A DNA stretch of 64,000 nt from Jacaranda mimosifolia (GCA_018894105.1 CM032126.1:28990391-29054390); one strand, 5' to 3'. Shown: positions 49,160 to 62,751, numbered from the stretch's first letter. Numbers and translations are program-made. Notes: a model not told the origin generated them from the sequence alone.

Positions 49160-52100
49160 TGTAACGCCCCATCTCGGGATTGCCCTTAGCTGAGGCGCTA
49201 CTCAATTTAGACTTAAATTTTAATCCATACACAAGCAATAGGCCTAAAACATTTCAACTTAACTAATCAAAAGCAGCAAAAATTTCAAACTTAATTAACA
49301 CGACAAGCATTTAAAGATATTTTTTTATTCAACTTCTTATATCTAACATAACATATACAGACCTTAAGTCCTCCACATCAGTCCTGGCATATCACATCAT
49401 CTCAAAACCAAAGTTTAACATTCAAGAGAGCTTAACAACATACACAAGCATCTGTTCTATTACAAAAGTATTTCTCCAGCCCAATTCAGGAGTCCATATC
49501 CTTTACTTAAATTTGTCTGAGAAAGTCAAAGAAATACGTGGGGGGGGGGGGGGTAAGTCCAAAGACTTAGTGAGGGATAATAGTAGCCATAAGCATTAGG
49601 ATCTGTCGAGAAAGAATCAACTCAACAGATCAAAAATTAACAAGTAAACGGTTACATTTCAAAAGACAGGCATTAACAAGTTCGGCAAAAAAGCATTGTC
49701 AAATTCAATACTTTTAGTAGGTACTAGCTCGGGGGTTGTGATTGCCGACTCGAACGGTGCGGCCGACTCGAACGCTTTACTATGGGAGGTTTCCCCACCA
49801 ACTCGTTCGGCCTGGACAATAGCCCGAACTAGACCAGGAACTATACCATCCTTATTGCTCCAAGAACAAGTCTCAAACGATCAAGATACAAGTACGAAAA
49901 ACCAAACCCATACGATATATGCATTTCAACATATCAAGACGAACACATGCATATCGATTCACCTTATTCCATTCAAACAAGTACTTCCATAGCGTGACAG
50001 CTTGGCATACAATTGGTGTGCCCATACAGACTGTATAGCGCATGGCAGATACCTAAGCGGATTGCTTAACGTACCGCAGATACCTAAGTGGACTGCTTAG
50101 TGTATCATGGACACCCAGGCGGACTGCAAGGCATGTCCCAAGTATCCCATCATTCTACATAAGATTGGCACTCGGCCCAAGTACTATCTCCAACAAGTAC
50201 AACAAGTACCAATCAAGTACAACTAGTACCAATCAAGTAATTGGAGTTGCCGATGAGGCAATATATGAACCACTAGCAAGTACAGACAAGCCAACTGGCC
50301 AGATAATAGGATACAACAAGCGAGTATGCCGGCAAGGCATCTGAGAACGATTCAAGATATAAACAAGTACCTAACAGTGACAAGTACGATCAAGACAAGT
50401 ACCATATATGACAGATAGGAGTTCTGGGTGCCAGAACAAACAAGAACTAACTCAACAGAGTGACAACAAGTACTAACCCTCATAGGGGTATACAAGTCGA
50501 ATAATAGATAACGAGCAAGTACTAATCAAGTTTAGATTCCAATAAACAAGCAAGTACAAATCAAGCAATTTACGAGCATGTGCAATCAAGCAAGTTAACC
50601 CTCAAAGGGTTATGCCACAACAACAGATAGATAGAGCAAGACTAAAATTAGCAGACCCTCAATGGGTCCAACAAATAAGAAGTAGCTTATACAAGGCAAA
50701 AACTAGAGCGGTAGACCTTCACCTCCGTAATTCTCAGATACAACAACTGAAATCAGCAATTTACTGGTCCATGGGACCCACTTCCTTGCCACCTAACCAA
50801 AGAGTGTAATTATAGTCAAAACCCATATTTGACTTCCAGAACATCACTATCATGCTTATCATTAATCCAAATTCACTAATTAACCTATTAACATGATAGT
50901 TTAAAGCTTCGATAGCACTATCGTCCCAATAATGGCTAATTTGGTTAGTAGTGCCAAAGTAACGCTCAGCTTTTATATTAATTCACTTATCAGGATATAG
51001 ACTAGTCCTTAATTACATAATCTTTTCATAATATCAACCTAAAGTCACAATAATTGCTTAATTCTTCATAATTAATCCCAACAATTGCCACTTTGGTCTT
51101 AAATCTCCAACTTAGGGTTTTCTCACTTAAATAATTACAATAAATTCCAAGATTAACATAAAATGGTACAATCCAATTTTACTAAACTCAAACTGGTACA
51201 TGTATATATTGAGTCTTAGTGACATCGACTCAAATTGCCCAATTATCATATCACTAATTCCCATTTCATAAATCATAGTTAAATTACTTAAGTATCTCAA
51301 TTAATTCCAACATTACATAAAATAATATAGATCCAAGCCCACTAACTACACTATAGCCATCCATGCACGGTCTCAATATATATACACAATCACCATGGTA
51401 ATCTCATTTCATAACATTATACAAGATTTAAACAATACTACACAACATGTGTATATATATATATAATCAAATCTTTTCCCAACTTTATTACCCACGAATC
51501 GCTCAATCGAGACCTCAGATTCATCAACTAAGACCATTGCTGCGATTGTTGCGTCGAGGAGTAGATTCTGCCTCAACATCGCTGCTGCGCTGCCGTCGTC
51601 GAAAATACACAAACTCACCACCATAAGAAGCCTTTCAGCCTCCTGAACCCAACGCCACCACCAATTGTGAGTTTCACCGTCGAGAAGACCATCAATTGAA
51701 GATCCAAAGTTTGTTGGGTGTTTTCGCCGCCATCGCTTGAAGCTCCGATTCCGCTGTCGCCGGTGGATGGTTCAAAAATATGAAGTTATCAAGTCACTCA
51801 TTGAGCTAAGATATGCCAGAAATACTACCTAGAACTTTATCTCTGCTGCTGCTTCGCCATCCCCATCACACATCGCTGCTGCCGAGCTTCAATTCCATTT
51901 CTCTGGTGAACCGCCGCCCAAGCCACCATGCATGGGTGTGCGAGTGTAGCTAAGAGTGAGAAGATGAGGTTTGTGGGTTTGGGTTTGACAGAAACCTGCT
52001 GCTGGAGGAAAATCACCGACGAGAGGGGTGGGGTGTCGTGGTGAAGAAGAAAGGGAAAATGGGGAAGAAATGCAATTTTCATATATATATATATATATTG

Positions 52101-52395
52101 GCTATTTTTAAGTTATTCTAATTTAACCCGAAATTGTTCTGATTGGTGCAATTAAATCCTCCCAACTAATTAAAACACAACTTGACCCTGGTTGACCTAA
52201 AGCTTTCCATGCAAACCCTAATGTTTTCAAATGATGCTTAATCAAGTCTCTGTAAATTGAAAATTTACCCCAAAACTTTCAACTTCCTTGCAATTAAGTT
52301 CTTTTATTTATTTTCGAGCCCTAAAATATGACCAATCAATATCTTGAATTTTAAATTCTTATTTTCCCAAAATACTGAATTTCAGGGGTGTTACA
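49160..52395 (-). repeat. 3' LTR of the gypsy element
   Basis: On + it runs from TGTAACGCCCCATCTCGGG to GGGGTGTTACA. It is collinear with 54845-58121 with point changes and a few small indels. A run of 14 G lies at 49540-49553. A minus-strand TATATATA stretch at about 52080-52100 is a likely LTR promoter. Frames of 60-98 codons inside are not conserved between the two LTRs and are not genes. Confidence 0.85.
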
Positions 52396-52397
52396 GA

Positions 52398-52412
52398 CTC
52401 CCCCCCAAAAGA
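52398..52412 (-). other. Polypurine tract of the gypsy element
   Basis: The minus strand reads TTTTGGGGGGGAG two bases before the 3' LTR start, as expected for the plus-strand primer. Confidence 0.6.
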
Positions 52413-52429
52413 ATCTAGTCCCCAGATTC

Positions 52430-52612
52430 TTATCCGAGTACTTTTCCGACTGGCAGAAATAAGTAGATTCGGTCAGTCGATCTACATTCTTCCTTCATTA
52501 CATTCTGCCAGAATTGTTCTTTCAAGTCCCGATACATCTTCATGCTTCTCGGTGCATCATATCTTGACTTGGGTGCCATATTTAACAATCTCTCTTTCAC
52601 TTCTTTAGGCAC
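52430..52612 (-). pseudogene. Integrase fragment of the gypsy element
   Basis: A 60-codon minus-strand frame with SMKMYRDLKEQFW and a following MK, matching the segment just after the first His pair of the zinc-binding domain in gypsy integrases. The zinc ligands and the catalytic domain are absent. It is the only visible piece of pol and lies next to the 3' LTR, its expected side. Confidence 0.5.
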
Positions 52613-53056
52613 GCATATTTTTACGGAACAGAAGAATATCTTGGTTCGGTATTGAACTTAGATCCCTAGAACCTCCAAACTTTCCATCCATCACATTGTC
52701 TCACATTCAAGTCCTTAGTGCCTTAATCGCAGGTCATCTCAATACTTAAAATCCATTTCAGTTCTGATAGAGTGCGTGCTCTTATCTAAAAGACCATAAA
52801 ACCAAAATAACAACAAACAATTAACAACATCACAAGTTCATACTTATAGATTATTTACATTAAAGAGTAGTCAATTTCAAACTTAACATGCTAGAGGCCA
52901 TAACTTATCATACATTCCAAAGCGACTAAATACAGATTCACAAAACTTAAACATACTAAGTATATACATAACCCATATGCCTACTGTTTCTCAAACTTCG
53001 TCTGGGTTATTAACCCAAAATATGCCGTGCCTGACTTTCCTTTGACATCCAAGAAC

Positions 53057-54025
53057 TCAACTAGAACCTTCAGCCACCTGTTTCCCTTTTCCTGCCGATG
53101 CTAGACTTTTCCTATTGGGGCAATTTTTCAAGTAGTGTTGATCACTACCACAGCCCAAGCATTTGCCCTGCTTTCTCCAACATCCGAACTTCTCATGGCT
53201 AGGTGATCTATAGAATTCACATTTCTTTCGTGGCCTTTCTTGAGTCAAAATTGTCATCTCATCGATCTGGTGGGATTGAGGAGTAGCGCTTTCAACCTGT
53301 AACCTTAGTTGTTTTTCTCCAGTGCTATTTTGCTCCTCAAGGCGTGATCTTCCTTTTTGCCCATTGTCTATAATTTTTTTGATCTAATTAAGCTCTGCTT
53401 CTGGCTATAATGCCTTGCTTATAGCCAAGTTGAAATTATGTAGGTCCCATGAGGCTAAATCCCGCCTTAGTTCGGGCCGTAGCCCCTGTATGAACCTTCG
53501 AGTTTGCAAGACCTCATTTTTCTATATATAGGGGGCATACTGTAGGAGTCTACTGAAGGTGGCCTCATACTCACTAACAGACAGGTTTCCTTGGACCAGA
53601 TCCATAAACTCCATTTCTCTTGCTTGCTTAGCTACTAGGGGCATGCATTTGTCCTTAAACTCCCGGGTAAAGTTTTTCCAAGTTCTGGGGGTTGCCGCAG
53701 CTGTCCACCTGCGGTCAGTCATTCTCCACCAGTTTCTTGCAGACATTATTAAGGGAAACATGGCAAAATGTACTCTTTGCTCATCCGAGTAACATAAGGT
53801 CCCGAATATGTTTTCTAAGTCTTCCACCCATTCCTCTGTTTTATGGTCATCCGGCTCACCATAGAATTTCGGGGGCTGAAATCGCAGAAATTGCTCTAGG
53901 GCTCGATCTTCTGTAACTACTTCTTCCACCACTGCTCTATTTGTCGGTTGATGGTTAGGTTGCCTGTGCCTCTGTCTTTCTCGACGAACAGGTCTTGCTA
54001 GAGGATCTATAGTAGGTTGATTCAT
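53057..54025 (-). pseudogene. gag: Gypsy-type gag with zinc knuckle, broken by three stops
   Basis: One frame runs from 54025 to 53057 without frameshift but is cut by TAG codons at 53522-53524, 53405-53407 and 53384-53386. The first part (167 residues) has the plant retrotransposon gag domain: FYGEPDDHKTEEWVEDLE near residues 54-71, a WW pair after RN, and the segment REMEFMDLVQG before an SVSEYE motif. The last part carries CLGCGSDQHYLKNC, a CX2CX4HX4C knuckle that binds RNA. Gag would form the particle shell. This copy is inactive. It lies on the 5' side of the element, next to the right LTR. Confidence 0.85.
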
Positions 54026-54830
54026 CGAAGGAGTTTGTGAAACTTCATCGTCAAGTATCAGTTGTGGATAGGTAGGTACTTCTCTCTAGGGGCCTGTCAA
54101 CCGATGGCCCATCTACCCTATGACCTCCTTCTATGACTTGTTTCCGATGGAGAGGTTATGTCATCACTTCCATATGAGGCCATCGCACGTCTGATATCTT
54201 CCAAGTATTCTTAAGTTTGAGCTCACTGATAGAAAAAGAAACCAATACCTCAATTATCTCCAATTCTTTCAAACTTCTCAAGCTTCCAAAATAAGAGAAG
54301 AAAAAATAATCAAATGAGATTAAATCAAACTCATAGATACACAAGTATTAATCATTCTATGATAAGCAGAAAGATTCCACAAACTTTAGTATTCTACACT
54401 TTTTCGTATTCTAGTTCCACCCCTTTCTATACTCGTCAATCATCCTACTGTACACAACTCATCTCAATGATATCAACCCATAAACTTCATCTTAATATCC
54501 CAAAATCACATAGAAGCTTCCCAAACTACATGGAATACTTAGAATTCTAGCTCAATCTAGAGTTCATCGACAAACCTAGGCTTTGATAGAAGTGTATTGA
54601 AATGAATTCTCTGCTCATTCTTATCTGAAGCAATTCCAAAGTCAAGCTTAACATCTACTATCCATAAATTTCATATTCGAGGATCATGTCCTAGTGTCGT
54701 TCGGGCTTTCCTTAACCCAAGTATTTACATCCTCGGTATTTCCTAATTCAAGTTAAATCTCTAGCATGCTAATCGAATTCAGTCAGAACAATCATTTATT
54801 CCTATGTGAACTTAGGTCATCAAAACCTAG

Positions 54831-54842
54831 GCTCTGATATCA
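54831..54842 (-). other. Primer binding site of the gypsy element
   Basis: The minus strand reads TGATATCAGAGC two bases after the 5' LTR, one mismatch from the usual initiator-methionine tRNA site TGGTATCAGAGC. Confidence 0.7.
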
Positions 54843-54844
54843 CC

Positions 54845-57800
54845 TGTAACGACCCCCTCTTGGGATCGCCCTTAGTTGAGGCGCCACTCAGTTTAGACTT
54901 AAATTTTAATCCACACACAAGCAATATGCCCAAAACATTTCAACTTAATTGATCAAAAGAAGCGGAAATTTCAAACTTAATTAACACGACAAGCACTTAA
55001 AGACATTCCCTGATTCAACTTCTTATATCTAACATAACATATATAGCCCCAAAGTCCTCCACATCAGCCCTGGCATATCACATCGTCTCAAAACCAAAGT
55101 TTAACATTCAAGAGAGCTCAATAACATACACAAGCACCTGTTCTATTACAAAAGTATTTCTCCAACCCAATTCAGGAGTCCATATCCTTCACTTAAACAT
55201 GTCCGAGAAAGTCAAAGAAATACGGGGAGGGGGAGGGAAGGGGGGGTAAGTCCAAAGATTTAGTGAGGGATAATAGTAGCTATAAGCAATAAGATCTTTT
55301 GAGGAAGAATCAACTCAACAGATTGAAATTTCACAAGTAAATGGTTACATTTCAAAAGAAAGCATTAACAAGTTTGGTAAACAAGCATTGTTAAATCCAA
55401 TACTTTTAGTAGGTACTAGCTCGGGGGTTGTGACTGCCGACTTCGAACGGTGCGGTCAGCTCAATCGCTTTACTACGGAAGGTATCGCCATTGGCCAACT
55501 CAACTGATTTACTACGGGAGGTATCACCGTCAACTTGTTCGGCTCGGACAACAGCCCAAGCTAGACTAGGAACTACACCATTCTTATTGCTCTAAGAGCA
55601 AGTTTCAAACGATCAAGATACAAATACGAACAAGCAAACCCGTATGATATATGCATTTCAACAGATCAAGAGAAAACACGCATATCGATTCACCTTATTC
55701 CATTCAAACAAGTACTTCCATAGCATGACAGCTTGGCACACAATTGGTACGCCCATATAGATGGTATGGCGCACTACCCATACGGACTGTATAACGCATA
55801 GCAGATACCTAAGTTGACTGCTTAGTGTATCATGGACACCCAGGCGGACTACAAAGGAGTGTCCCAAGTATCCCAGCATTCCGCATAGGATTGGCACTCG
55901 GCCCAAGTACTATCTCCAACAAGTGCAACAAGTACCAATCAAGCAATTGGAGTTGCCGACGAGGCAATATATGAACGACTAGCAAGTATAGACAAGCCAA
56001 CTGGCCAGATAACATGTTACAACAAGCGAGTATGCCAGCAAGGCATATGAGAACGATTCAAGACAGAAACAAGTACCCAATAGTGACAAGTATGACCAAG
56101 ACATGTACTGATCAAGACAAGTAGCAGAGATGACAGACAGGAGTTCTGGGCGCCAGAACAAACAAGAACTAACTTAACAGAGTGACAAAAAGTACTAACC
56201 TTCACAGGGATATACAAGTGAAATAGCAGATAACAAGCAAGTACCAATCAAGTTCAGATTCCAATAAAAGAGCAAGTACGAATCAATCAATTTATGAGCA
56301 GGTGCAATCAAGCAAGTTAACCCTCACATGGGTTACGCCACAATAACAGATAGATATAGCAAAGGCCAAAATTAGGAGACCTTCATTGGGTTCAACAAAC
56401 AAGGCAAAAACCAGAGCGGTAGACCCTCACCTCCGTAATTCTCAAATACAACAACTGAAATCAGCAATTTACTGGTCCATGGGACCTACTTCCTCGCCAC
56501 TTAACCAAAAAGGATAATTATAGTCAAAACCCATATTTGACTTCCAGAACATCACTATCATGCTTATCATTAATCCAACTTCACTAATTAACCTATTAAC
56601 ATGATAGTTTAAAGCTTCAATAGCACTATCGTCCCAATAATGGCTAATTTGGTTAGCGGTGCCAAAGTAACGCTCAGCTTTTATATCAATTCACTTATCA
56701 GGATATAAACTAGTCCTTAATTACATAATCTTTTCATAATATCAACCTAAGGTCACAGTAATTGCTTAATTCTTCATAATTAATCCAACAATTGCCACTT
56801 AGGTCTTAAATCTCCAAGTTAGGGTTTTCTAACTTAAATAATTACAATAAATTCCAAGATTATCATAAAATGTTACAATCTAATTTTACTAAACTCAAAC
56901 TGGTACATGCATATACAAAGTCTTAGTCCTATCGACTCAAATTGCCCAATTATCATATCACTAATTCCCTTCATAAATCATAGTTAAATTACTTAAGTAT
57001 CTCAATTAATTCCAACATTACATAAAATAATATAGATCCGAGCCTACTAACTACACTATAGCCATCCATGCAGAATCTCAATATATATACAATCACCATG
57101 ATAATCTCCTTTCATAACATAATACAAGATTTAAATAATACTATACAACACACACACACACACATATATATATGTAATCAAATCTTTTCCCAACTTTATT
57201 ACCCACTAATCGCTCAATTGAGGCCCCAAATTCATCAACTAAGACCACCGATGCGATCGTTGCGTTGAGGAGTAGATTTTGTCTCAACACCACCACCGCG
57301 CCGCCGCCGTTCACCACCATCGAAAATACACAAACTCATCACCACAAGAATCCTTTCAGCCTCTTGAACCCCAACGCCACCACCAATTCTGAGTTTCGCC
57401 GCTGGGAAGATCGTCAATTGAAGCTCTGAAGTTTGCTTGGTGTTTTCACTGCCGTCGCCTGAAGCTCCGATTCCATTGTCGTCAGTGGATGGTTCAAAAA
57501 TCTGAAGTTATCAAGCCACTCCTTAAGCTGAGATATGCCAAAAATGCTGCTAAGAGCCTTATCTCCATTGCTACTCCGCTGTCCCCATCACACACTGCTG
57601 CTGCCGAGCTTTAATTCCATTTCTCCGGTGAACCGCCGCCCAAGCCACCGTGTATGTGGTGTCTAAGTGTAGCTGAGAGTGAGAGGAGAAGGTTTGTGGG
57701 TTTGGGTTTGGCAGAAACCTGTTGCTAGAGGAAAATCACCGACGAGAGGGGTGGGGTGTCATGGTGAAGAAGAAAAGGAAAATGGGGAAGAATGCAATTT

Positions 57801-58121
57801 TCATGTATATGTATATATATATATATGCTATTTTTAAGTTACTCTAATTTAACCCCAAATTATTCTGATTAGTGTAATTAAATCTTCCCAATTAATTAAA
57901 ACACAACTTAACCCTGGTTGACCTAAAGCTTTCCATGCAAACCCCAATGTTTTCAAATGATGCTTAATCAAGTCTCTGTAAATTGCAAATTTGCCCCAAA
58001 ACTTTCAACTTCCTTGCAATTAACTAATTTTATTTATTTTCGAGCCCTAAAATCTAACCAATTAATATCTTGAATTTTAAATTCTTATTTTCCCAACATA
58101 TCGAATTTCAGGGGTGTTACA
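54845..58121 (-). repeat. 5' LTR of the gypsy element
   Basis: Collinear with 49160-52395. It is slightly longer, partly owing to small local duplications near 55440-55520 and 55745-55800. It ends GGGGTGTTACA. Confidence 0.85.
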
Positions 58122-60093
58122 TCTATTATCTAGGCTCGACCGAGCCTGAGCTTGAGCTCATGAATTAGTAAACGAGCTGAGCCCGAGCTTCTCGGCTCAT
58201 TTACACCCTTAAGACTAATAGCAATGCAAACAACGAGTTTAAAGAATAACAAATAATCAATTGGCAAGATTGTCATGATAGTATTGTAGAAAAAATAATA
58301 TAACTATCAATATAATCAACAGGTAAGCAGAGGAATATAGTAAAAGCAAAGTAATCGATATAACTCAACAGAGATACTCGAACATCATGAAGGTATTGGT
58401 AAGTTAAAATAGGTATGAACGAGTCGATAAACACAAAACAGATATATTCTTTTCCCAGCAAGAATGCATATCCTAACCTCATCTCCAGTCCTAGTGTTGC
58501 CAAAAGTCCCTTACTAGTTCGGGATGCCTGGATCTTCATCACCTCTTTTCATTCAAAAAGCCATATGAATATTGATACTATAATATAACATTTACTAATA
58601 ATAAGTATGGCTAATCGCACATTTTAATTACTCTAGCCCACTTATTCTCTCGATTATCGTTCTATCTTATCTTTACATTGGAGTAATTTTTCTTCAATCA
58701 CCTCGTTCGCATCACCAGTTTCGCTATGCATCTAGCTCGTTCAAGCAATCAAGGGTTTTACCCTGAATTTAATTTAACATTTGCTTTCCTAAGCATGCCG
58801 CTTCGGTCAAATCTCATCAATTAAATATTTTATCAGTTTCGTGCTAGTATTTACTTTCATTATTAATATTTAAATTAATATTCTTGGTCCACAACTAACT
58901 AGATTCAGCACACATCTATGAATTTAATATGTGTCTTCATAATTCTCAAGTCTTACAATTTTGACTTCCCAAATGCATCCGTTAATATGTTTTACCATTT
59001 TACAATTTTGACTTCCCAAATGCATCTATTAACTTAATTGATGATAATTAATATCTTATTTAAGATCCGAGTCCATTCATCATTTGCAATTAAAATTTTA
59101 TCCAATCATTTCAGTCCTTAATCCTAATTTTCGTTAATTAACTTGTATTACATCAAAAATTAGCCTAACAATTCAATTAGATTACACTAGGAATCAAATT
59201 AACTGGTTAACAGAAAATTTACCCAATTGACCAAGTTCAAGGTCAATTTACGATATGAAACTAGCCCATATGTACTCGGATCGTCGGCTTGAAGATTCTG
59301 CCTTGAAGTCGTTGGCCTGCTGACAGCGGAATTGTGCATGGCCACCACTACTCGATGCACCTCAATGAGGCGAGAAAAACACCATGATCAATTTTTGAAT
59401 CGAATGTCAAAAGGCCGGTCAATTTTGCCAAAAATCAATTTTTGAATCGGATGTCAAATGGCCGGTCAATTTTTCCAAACCGTGCAACGCTGCCCAACGT
59501 CGCCCATTAATTTTCCTCAATTACTCCTCTACCAGTGACCCGTTCTTGAAATTGACGCTACTATTGTGTTCCTCTAGCTGAGCCTGTCAAGACTTGTCCT
59601 TTGGCCACCACCAACAGTTGACGGAATGGTGCCTCTCACCACCACCTCCGCGAGCTACCGTCAGCCCTTACTTTTCCAGCATTTCGCCAATTGTTTCAAG
59701 GTGGTTTTGGTATGGTTGTGTTCCTCATGACGAGAGGAAGGAAATGGTGTGGTTGTTCTCAAGCTTTGTCGGTGCTGGAGAAAGATTGCCGAAGGGGTGA
59801 AGGAAAGGTTTGCATGTGGAAATTTGACAAATTAGGGGGTGGGTTTGCTATTTATGTGGGTAGTTTCCAAAATTACAAAATGACCCCAAAATCTTCCCTC
59901 AACTAAAAATTGAGTCCCTCAACTTGTTAATGTCTTAAATTGACCCAGTTGACCCATTTTATTACAAATCAGCTCTGAAAATTTTCAAATTTCTTACAAT
60001 TAAGTCCTTATTATTTACGTTTTGAGACCCCTCCCCCCGCCTTTTTTTTTTTCAAATCTTAATTCCCTAATTGAAAATTTTGGGGCTGTTATA

Positions 60094-61785
60094 ATGTAAT
60101 TTTAAGAACATGGGTTGTGAAGATAGAGGAATCATGAATGTGGGTTGTGGCTTAAATGGTGTATTATAATTATATCCTAATTTTGAGATTCATTTTTAAT
60201 ATGTAAGTGGGCAAATTTGGAACATTTAGAAAATGGCATGATTCTGTCATCTGTGTGTAATGAATTCTAATTTTACCCTTTATGTTACACTAATAATTTT
60301 AAGTGACAAAAATTTTGGAGGATAAATTTATAATTTTTTTTAAATAACTCACACTTTAAGGAGAACAACATGCTTTCTTTTTATAATAGTAATAGATAAT
60401 AATTAAAAAAATGTAAGTATTATATAAATTTGCATTATTGTTATTTAAAGTAATAATTGACAATTATTGTCACACATCATTGTTTTTAATTAAGAGAAAG
60501 TTTAAAACAAAGTTTCATTAATATGTTACTATTTAGTAATTTTTTAAAAAGAAAATGAGAATAATCAATTTGAAATAAAAAAATAATATAATCTATTTTA
60601 AAATTGGCATTTTTGAATATCATATCGCTATTTTCACAATGTTATCTTGATTGCATCTTAATATTCTATTTTATATAATTGAAGCTCCAATGAAGTAATA
60701 ACAATAACAAGAACTCACTTTTTCTTTTTAAGCATAAAACATTAATCAATTGGAATATATTTATAATTGAAGCTACTAAGATTCTTACTTCCAATGAAGT
60801 AATAACAATCACTAGAACTCACTTTTTCTTTTTAAGCATCAAACACCAATCAATTGGCATATATTTAGAGTATAAAGTTTCGAACATAACATCGTTTCTT
60901 TGCATGTTTATGTGGAATGAAGTGATTGGTATACAAGTACAAAAGTATGCTTATCTTTATCACTACAAAACTTTTTTTTTCATTTATTATTACTACTATT
61001 AAGATGACTTAATTATTATTATTAGTGATTTTAATATAATATATGTACTGTGTGATAAAACTTTTATAGTATTAAATATATAAAGTTTTTATTTATATTT
61101 TTTTATATAATAACACTATATATTATAATTTAATGTATTTATTTGAACTTTGAAATGAATAAAAGGAAAAACTCATGATAGGTAGTGAATTCATAGCACA
61201 GAGTGGCAATAATATATTATAAATAGTGCAGCGATGCAGATTATATGATTATAATTATGAATGGTATTTTTAGAAGATAACTGACAATGGACCCAAAAAA
61301 TTTGAAATTAAAGGACCAACCTTTATGGTAGTGTAAAAAAAAAAAAAAAGGCTGGTCCAGAAAAAAGAACTAAATATTATCATCTAGAAACTTCAATTCA
61401 GTAAATACATTTCTTTTCAATAAGAGATTATTGCAATATCTTTAATTAATTTCGATTTAGGAAATAAATTAACAAAAAATGTAACTTATGTTTCGGAAAT
61501 CTTGCATTAATGGTGTGATTCTTAGATATCTATTTAAATGAATAGATCTAGATATCTATTCTTAGATCGAGTAATATATTATAAATCTATATATGTCTTA
61601 CATGACAAAATTTAACAGTGCTGTGAACTAGATATCTATTTAAATGAATACGTATATGATTATATTATGTATGTAAACTACTAATTCACATGTGAATAAA
61701 TTTAGTGCTAACAAAAATTTCTTTGTTGGACTATCCAAAGCAAATGAAGAAAATTACTTTATGTTAGCAATTATGTTTTTATTTT
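60094..61785. repeat. Duplicated blocks B and C, copy 2
   Basis: From about 60115 it matches 723-1447 and then 6695-7998 without the solo LTR and MITE present in copy 1, giving the unoccupied sites for both. It lacks about 110 bases found in copy 1 after 7547, and has a short local duplication of an AGATATCTATT motif near 61530-61570. No gene is seen. Confidence 0.8.
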
Positions 61786-62606
61786 AAAAAAGCGTAAGAG
61801 TTGTATAAATTTGCACTGCACATTTTAAGTAATGATTGATAAAGATTGCCAGCTACTATCTCATATCATTAGGCCTTGTTTGCTTGGCTTGATTAGGTGT
61901 GATACACACCTAATCAAGTTTCTTTTAATATTTGTTTCAATTGATAAAAATTCTTGATAAATTATAGGCCCTACATTATTTATTGTTGCTTTTGGAAAAT
62001 GGATCAAGGGGAGGAATGTTTGATTATGTGTGATAAGAATTACAAAGATTTAATAGGGTCTATTTTTTATCTTATTTCCAATTAAACCATAATACTAAAC
62101 ATGGGAAAGAATGAGAAAATTATGAAAAACTTATTAAAAAGTATAAGAGATATAATAGTAAATTTATATATTATATTTTAATTTATTTATATATTAATCA
62201 TACCAACCAAACATAAAATTAAAATATTATATCCTAATGGGCTTAAAATGTATCATTTGCTTATATATCACTTCTAATTACATCATTCCAAGCAAACGAG
62301 CCCTTATCGTAATTAAGAGGATAGTTGTGGAAACAAAAATTACATTAAAGAAAATATGATATTATTTTGGAACAATTGAAAAAGAAAATGACTATAATAA
62401 TCAATTTAAAATAGAAAAAAAAAAGAATATAATCCATTTTAAATTTGTACTTTCAAAGTTCAAACAGTATATTGCTTCTTTCATACTTTATTATTACTTT
62501 ATTATAGTTGAAGCTACCAAGCATATGTAGTATGCACCTATTAAAACAAAAAAGAAAAAATAAAAGAAAGGCAAGTATATATGCTTTAAATATAATAATC
62601 ACTAGA
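61786..62606. repeat. Third, diverged copy of the block B sub-repeat
   Basis: The sequence on each side of the MITE 61872-62303 aligns with 1040-1330 and 60400-60690 (landmarks AAATTTGCA, CATATCATT and GAAAATGA..ATAATCAATTT). It serves as an unoccupied-site reference for the MITE. It is non-coding. Confidence 0.6.
61872..62303. mobile_element. Tourist-like MITE
   Basis: The ends GGCCTTGTTTGCTTGG and, reversed, GGGCTCGTTTGCTTGG are inverted repeats with two mismatches, flanked by TTA on both sides (61869-61871 and 62304-62306). Related sequence at 1090 and 60480 continues from CATCATT without the insert. It is non-coding. Confidence 0.85.
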
Positions 62607-62751
62607 ATTCACTTTTTTCTTTTTTATATTTTCGAAACATAATATTGCTGCTTTCATACTGGCACAGTAACTATCTACTATAAATGTCGCGAGACGGGCA
62701 CACGTCGCAATGCCCGCCATTACGGCAGTCTCCACTTCTCTCAGTCTACTC
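62607..62751 (+). repeat. First unit of a tandem duplication of the LAP copy 2 promoter and 5' end
   Basis: It repeats, about 154 bases later, as 62759-62905. The unit includes CTGCTTTCATACTGGCAC, TATAAAT (62679-62685), a GAGACGGGCACACG stretch and an ATG (62710) with the following coding-like sequence. The ATG of this first unit leads into a frame that does not join LAP. Confidence 0.85.

Larger units (their letters stand above)
49160..58121 (-). mobile_element. Ty3/gypsy-type retrotransposon, deleted, minus strand
   Basis: Two LTRs (49160-52395 and 54845-58121) surround a 2.45-kb interior. A primer binding site next to the right LTR and a polypurine tract next to the left LTR give the minus orientation. 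The interior holds a broken gag and a scrap of integrase. Protease, reverse transcriptase and RNase H are missing. Flanks TTGAT and TCTAT match only partly. It is inserted in the hAT MITE 48776-58211 and cannot move by itself. Confidence 0.85.
48776..58211. mobile_element. hAT-type MITE interrupted by a gypsy retrotransposon
   Basis: The ends TAAGAGTGTAAATGAG and, reversed, TAAGGGTGTAAATGAG are inverted repeats. Flanking 8-mers AGACCAAT (48768-48775) and AGACTAAT (58212-58219) differ by one base. Without the retroelement it is about 474 bases. The body is rich in CTCGAGCCGAGC-type motifs in both orientations. It sits inside the solo LTR 47444-60093. Confidence 0.8.
47444..60093. mobile_element. 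Solo LTR of the gypsy-type family, split by a nested hAT and retroelement
   Basis: It starts TGTAGCGCTCCGCCTGG and ends GGGGCTGTTATA. Flanks ATTTA (47439-47443) and ATGTA (60094-60098) match in 4 of 5 bases. Removing 48776-58211 and one 8-bp duplication leaves about 3.2 kb, the LTR length of the related copies. A (CA)n run sits at 48291-48336. The 60-90 codon frames inside it are not supported as genes. Confidence 0.7.

Noticed and set aside
51409..52082. Frames of 71-81 codons in the gypsy LTR
   Set aside because: They lie in LTR leader sequence and are not kept open in the other LTR.
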